DNA from: an uncultured Subdoligranulum sp.
Lineage (GTDB): Bacteria > Bacillota_A > Clostridia > Oscillospirales > Ruminococcaceae
Length of the DNA: 12,399 nt
Direction of reading: 5' to 3'
Assembly: GCF_937890665.1 (NCBI RefSeq)
Contig: NZ_CALADU010000264.1
Span: forward strand, 1 to 12,399
Under the pieces are notes generated by a model. That model was given only the letters and a program-made list of their open reading frames with translations. It was not told where the DNA came from and did no database searches. Numbering within the stretch: the first letter of the stretch is position 1; each line of letters begins with the position of its first letter. Below are positions 9,656 through 12,399 of this stretch, in pieces. The position numbers were made by a program, and so were the translations under genes.

Positions 9656-10141
9656 TCACTCCATGCGGCTGACCTGCCAGCCGTCGTCGGTCAGGGTCAG
9701 GCCGATCTCGCCGGTAAAGGTCACCGGGGTAATGCCTTCCGGGCTGGCCGTCACCGTATAGGTGTAGTTGGCTTGGGTGTCGGTGTTGGAATAGGCTTCC
9801 TCCAGCGCTACCGATTCCACCACCACGGCGGTATCCGGTCAGGTGGTCAGCACCCGGGTAGGCACCCGGTTGGCCGTCAGGGTACTCAGCCCTTCCTCAG
9901 TAAAGTGCGCCCCCAGCCGCTGGGTCCAGTATTCGTTCAGCGATGCCTCGTCGGTGACGCTCTCGGCCAGTGCCGTTTCAAAGGACGCGCTGTCCCCTGC
10001 CTCGCAGCTATACACCGCCTCCAAAACCGTTTGGGCGGTGGTTTCGGCGTCCGCTTCGGGCTGGGCCCCGCACCCCGCCAACAGCGCCGCTGCCAACAGC
10101 CCTGCCGCTGCCACACCGCGGAACAAACCCTGCTTTTTCAT
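9656..10141 (-). pseudogene. Small lipoprotein gene interrupted by an in-frame TGA
   Basis: One continuous frame of 162 codons reads from ATG 10141 to TGA 9658-9656, except for a TGA at codon 101 (9841-9839). The first 100 codons encode a lipoprotein signal and an N-terminal domain. The 60 codons after the TGA (PDTAVVVESVALEEAYSN..., ending LTDDGWQVSRME) stay open and look like protein: alternating beta-type residues and the usual codon use. The natural reading is a roughly 161-residue exported lipoprotein split by one nonsense change. A sequencing error, stop read-through (the TGA is followed by C, a leaky context) or recoding are alternatives. I do not recognise the family. The gene diverges from padR and has its own good promoter. 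Confidence 0.75.
9839..10141 (-). CDS. Truncated lipoprotein reading frame (100 residues)
   Basis: This is the part that would be made if the TGA at 9841-9839 is a true stop. The N-terminus is a classic lipoprotein signal: MKKQ, a hydrophobic stretch, then the lipobox LLAGC with Cys25 as the probable lipidated residue. A short acidic linker and an alpha-helical-looking region (TVLEAVYSCEAGDSASFETA) follow. AAGGAG (10156-10151) lies 9 nt before the ATG. The protein would be anchored on the outer face of the membrane, with its C-terminal beta-rich 60 residues missing. Function unknown; the divergent PadR gene is its likely regulator. Confidence 0.55.
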   Translation of the reverse strand: MKKQGLFRGVAAAGLLAAALLAGCGAQPEADAETTAQTVLEAVYSCEAGDSASFETALAESVTDEASLNEYWTQRLGAHFTEEGLSTLTANRVPTRVLTT

Positions 10142-10174
10142 GGAACATCGCTCCTTCTTATATAAGGTATCTTT

Positions 10175-10203
10175 AGGATAGCAAACCTTTTTATATTTGT
10201 CAA
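10175..10203 (-). promoter_or_regulatory. Sigma-A promoter of the lipoprotein gene
   Basis: On the - strand TTGACA (10203-10198), a 17-nt spacer and TATCCT (10180-10175). The -35 is consensus and the spacing ideal. Transcription would start about 27 nt before the ATG. Confidence 0.75.
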
Positions 10204-10217
10204 TAAAAACTATTGAC
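10199..10217. repeat. Inverted repeat joining two divergent -35 boxes
   Basis: GTCAATA (10199-10205), AAAAC, TATTGAC (10211-10217): a perfect 7-bp inverted repeat. Each arm contains most of one -35 box, the lipoprotein promoter on the - strand and the padR promoter on the + strand. It may simply reflect back-to-back promoters or be a protein-binding site. Confidence 0.65.
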
Positions 10218-10240
10218 TATTGCCCTCGGTATGGTATCGT
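10213..10240 (+). promoter_or_regulatory. Probable padR promoter
   Basis: TTGACT (10213-10218), a 16-nt spacer and TATCGT (10235-10240), preceded by TGG, which makes an extended -10. Transcription would start near 10247, close to the padR start codon. Confidence 0.5.
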
Positions 10241-10245
10241 GATAC
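10234..10245. promoter_or_regulatory. Candidate operator overlapping the padR -10
   Basis: GTATC-GT-GATAC is a 5-bp inverted repeat placed over the -10 and just before the expected transcript start. Dimeric PadR proteins bind such dyads and often control their own gene. The assignment is inferred from position only. Confidence 0.35.
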
Positions 10246-10274
10246 TGAAAACCTTTACAGAAATGGGCAGCGCT

Positions 10275-10667
10275 ATGAAAGCAGAACGAAGAGAAAAAGG
10301 CGGTACGCCGCAAGGGATGCGGGATGCATTCAAAAAGACCACCACCGAGATGTTGGTCTTATTCATGCTGCGTCAGCGGCCCATGTATGTCTACGAAATG
10401 GCGCAGGAAGTGCAGCGTCTGACGGCGGGGGTGCTGACCTACAACACCCTGTATCTGGCGGTCTACCGGCTGCAGGCGTCGGGCTGTATCGAGGAAGCGG
10501 AAAAACGCATCGAGGACGGCCGGGCGCGGATCTATCTGGGCATCACGGCGGCGGGGCAGGTCTACTACGAGCAGCTCTATGCCGAATACCGGACGCTGAC
10601 GGCGGCGCTGGACGGGTTGTTGGCCCGGGACGGCGCCCTGTACGGAGAGGAATCGCAGGATGTTTGA
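10275..10667 (+). CDS. PadR family transcriptional regulator
   Basis: 130 residues from ATG 10275. A PadR winged helix covers about 18-105: TTTEMLVLFMLRQRPMYVYE at the first helices, TYNTLYLAVYRLQASGCIEE for the recognition helix and turn, and GRARIYLGITAAGQVYYEQL for the wing and following helix. A C-terminal helix probably dimerises. PadR proteins are dimeric repressors, often of efflux or envelope-stress genes. Both possible ATG codons (10263 and 10275) have weak ribosome binding sites; 10275 is chosen because GGGC lies 6-9 nt before it and the longer form adds nothing conserved. The gene overlaps the next one by 8 nt, a usual pairing of PadR with a small membrane partner. The divergent lipoprotein is the likely target. 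Confidence 0.85.
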   Translation: MKAERREKGGTPQGMRDAFKKTTTEMLVLFMLRQRPMYVYEMAQEVQRLTAGVLTYNTLYLAVYRLQASGCIEEAEKRIEDGRARIYLGITAAGQVYYEQLYAEYRTLTAALDGLLARDGALYGEESQDV

Positions 10668-11112
10668 GCAGAAACAAAAACGGTTTGTGCGGCAGGCAGC
10701 TTCCGCCCTGCCCGGGGCTGAAGCCCGGGACGCCTTTGCCCGCTATGTGGCGGGGGCAGTGCGGGATTTAAGCAGCCCCGAGGACGGCTTTGCCCCGGTG
10801 GCGGAACAGTTGGGCGGCACGGCGGAGCAGGCCGCCCGGGACTTTTTGGACAGCCAACCCCCCGAGGTGGTGGAACGCTGGCGGCAGTCTGCCCGGCGCG
10901 CCAACCGCCGCTGCTGGATCGCCGTGGGGGTGGTGATCGCGGTGCTGGCGGCCATTGTGGCCTTTTATGTAGCCACCAAGGGGGTGCTCATCGTCAACAC
11001 CGAGACCACCTACTATGATTTCAGCGGCACCGACCTCACTGCCGAAGAGCAGTTGGAACTGGTCATGAAGCTCAACGAGGAGAAACATGCCGCCGACTCG
11101 GCGGCCTCGTGA
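10660..11112 (+). CDS. PadR-associated small membrane protein (HAAS/DUF6120-like)
   Basis: 150 residues. A soluble helical N-terminal region (about 1-80: RFVRQAASALPGAEARDAFA and EQLGGTAEQAARDFLDS) is followed by one membrane helix at 85-105 (CWIAVGVVIAVLAAIVAFYV). A short, Thr/Tyr-containing outer segment and an acidic C-terminus end the protein. The ATG overlaps the end of padR by 8 nt and has AGAGG and GCAGG stretches before it, so it is co-translated with padR. Membrane proteins with an N-terminal helical HAAS-like domain are often encoded directly after PadR genes and are thought to work with the regulator in sensing at the membrane. The family label is from general resemblance, not from a search. 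Confidence 0.65.
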   Translation: MFEQKQKRFVRQAASALPGAEARDAFARYVAGAVRDLSSPEDGFAPVAEQLGGTAEQAARDFLDSQPPEVVERWRQSARRANRRCWIAVGVVIAVLAAIVAFYVATKGVLIVNTETTYYDFSGTDLTAEEQLELVMKLNEEKHAADSAAS

Positions 11113-11133
11113 CCCATCGAAAGGACCCCATCC

Positions 11134-11817
11134 ATGTCTGAAGCCTATACTATTCTTCCCATCGCCCACATCCGCACCGACTTTCCCGACAAGTTCGGCA
11201 TTCCCCGGCAGAGCGGCCTTGTGCCGGAACTGACGGCCCGCATCGTCTTTGAGCCGGACTACCGGGACCCCCACGCCTTGGTGGGGCTGGAAGGGTACAG
11301 CCATCTGTGGCTGATCTGGCAGTTTTCCACCGTGGCGGCGGAGTATGCCGCCGGCAAGCGGTGGCGGCCCACCGTGCGGCCGCCCCGGTTGGGGGGCAAT
11401 GCGCGGCGGGGGGTGTTTGCCACCCGCAGCCCCTACCGGCCCAACGCCTTGGGGCTTAGCTGCGTGGAACTGGCGGGCATCGAGGACGGCGACCTGTTGG
11501 TGAAAGGGGCGGACCTGCTGGACGGCACGCCGATTTACGACATCAAGCCCTACCTGCCCTATGTGGACGCCCACCCCGAGGCTCGGGGCGGCTTTGCGGA
11601 CGCCACCGCCCACTATGGGCTAAAGGTAGAATGTGACCCCGCTTTTTTGGCCAAACTGCCCAAAGAAAAACAGGCGGCGCTGCTGGGGGTGCTGCAAAAC
11701 GACCCCAGACCGGCCTATCAGCACGACCCCCAGCGGGTCTACACGCTGGACTTTGGGACGAACAAGGTGCGGTTCACGGTGGACGGACAAACCTTGCAGG
11801 TACGGGAAATTTTGTAG
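11134..11817 (+). CDS. trmO: tRNA (N6-threonylcarbamoyladenosine(37)-N6)-methyltransferase TrmO
   Basis: 227 residues of the TsaA/TrmO (UPF0066) family, which uses S-adenosylmethionine to methylate t6A37 of certain threonine tRNAs to m6t6A and so tunes decoding. Family landmarks are all visible: GLEGYSHLWLIW (51-62), VRPPRLGG (81-88), the hallmark FATRSPYRPNALGLS (95-109), DLLDGTPIYDIKPYLPYVD (127-145), and the C-terminal NDPRPAYQ (189-196). Length is typical of the two-domain bacterial form. AAAGGA lies 8 nt before the ATG, 21 nt after the membrane-protein gene, so it probably shares the padR transcript. No functional link with PadR is evident; trmO is often placed next to unrelated genes. 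Confidence 0.92.
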   Translation: MSEAYTILPIAHIRTDFPDKFGIPRQSGLVPELTARIVFEPDYRDPHALVGLEGYSHLWLIWQFSTVAAEYAAGKRWRPTVRPPRLGGNARRGVFATRSPYRPNALGLSCVELAGIEDGDLLVKGADLLDGTPIYDIKPYLPYVDAHPEARGGFADATAHYGLKVECDPAFLAKLPKEKQAALLGVLQNDPRPAYQHDPQRVYTLDFGTNKVRFTVDGQTLQVREIL

Positions 11818-11840
11818 ATCGCAGCCCCCGGGATATTTGG

Positions 11841-11913
11841 CAAACCGTGTCATATTTCGGACTGCAAAATTGTGCATTTTGCAAGGTTTGTAGAAAAATA
11901 GTCAAAATGCACA
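11841..11913. repeat. Nested and competing inverted repeats after trmO
   Basis: TGCAAAAT (11863-11870) pairs with ATTTTGCA (11876-11883), inside CAAACC (11841-11846)/GGTTTG (11885-11890). The same middle arm can pair instead with 11903-11913 (TGTGCATTTTG/CAAAATGCACA, 11 bp). The two folds exclude each other. No clear T-run follows, so this is at most a weak trmO terminator. It lies upstream of the nifJ promoter and could also be a regulator site. Confidence 0.5.
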
Positions 11914-11955
11914 CATCCGCCGCAAAAATCTGTGCAACATTCTAAACAAAAACCC

Positions 11956-11985
11956 TTTACGAATCAGGTTCCTTTTTGGTACAAT
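11956..11985 (+). promoter_or_regulatory. Probable nifJ promoter
   Basis: TTTACG (11956-11961), an 18-nt spacer and TACAAT (11980-11985) preceded by TGG, an extended -10. The transcript would start near 11992, leaving a leader of about 126 nt. Confidence 0.65.
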
Positions 11986-11991
11986 AAAGCT

Positions 11992-12399
<408 letters not shown>

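Noticed and set aside
9811..9841. Selenocysteine insertion element after the lipoprotein TGA
   Set aside because: Only an imperfect stem can be drawn, the residue is not at a recognisable catalytic site, and no selenocysteine genes are visible. A nonsense change is simpler.

Overview
The window looks like chromosome of a GC-rich, low-GC-phylum Firmicute of the Faecalibacterium/Gemmiger/Subdoligranulum kind (Oscillospirales). This is an inference from three things: the remB-gyrB-gyrA order of the Firmicutes origin region, a single-chain pyruvate:ferredoxin oxidoreductase gene that points to an anaerobic fermenter, and strong AAGGAGG-type ribosome binding sites in GC-rich DNA. I cannot name the genus with certainty.

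Layout. Positions 3-179 hold the tail of remB (DUF370). A 357-bp spacer packed with hairpins follows, then gyrB (537-2525) and gyrA (2596-5154) on the + strand. Beyond gyrA lie a 190-nt structured, inverted-repeat-bounded segment and a strong two-way terminator (5373-5412) that serves convergent transcription. From 9246 down to 5466 on the - strand runs a three-gene ABC operon: a LolD/MacB-type ATPase, a secreted membrane-anchored COG1361/CARDB-like protein, and an FtsX/MacB-type permease. A 409-bp spacer (9247-9655) holds the operon promoter, several inverted repeats, phased A-tracts and a 42-bp perfect palindrome. Next is a lipoprotein gene on the - strand (9656-10141), broken by an in-frame TGA. 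It diverges from a + strand PadR regulator gene, which overlaps a small membrane-protein gene and is followed by trmO (tRNA m6t6A methyltransferase). A 300-bp spacer with competing inverted repeats, a promoter and a folded leader precedes the 5' end of nifJ (12118 to the window end).

How the parts relate. gyrB/gyrA encode the two gyrase subunits and are probably co-transcribed. The ABC operon would form one envelope complex in which the ATPase drives a permease that moves extracellular domains, with the COG1361 protein as its outside partner. The PadR regulator and the lipoprotein share a compact divergent promoter whose two -35 boxes lie in one inverted repeat, so PadR is the natural candidate regulator of the lipoprotein.

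The most unusual feature is a repeated element. It is a perfect palindrome built on GTTCCTTCTTTG (or a CTACTTTCTTTG variant), followed by an AGAAACTCC tail. It occurs within 5-13 nt of three stop codons, in the same orientation relative to each gene. A fourth copy, after gyrA, appears to be split by a folded insert. The elements of gyrA and the ABC permease face each other across their shared terminator. I know of no named family that matches it.
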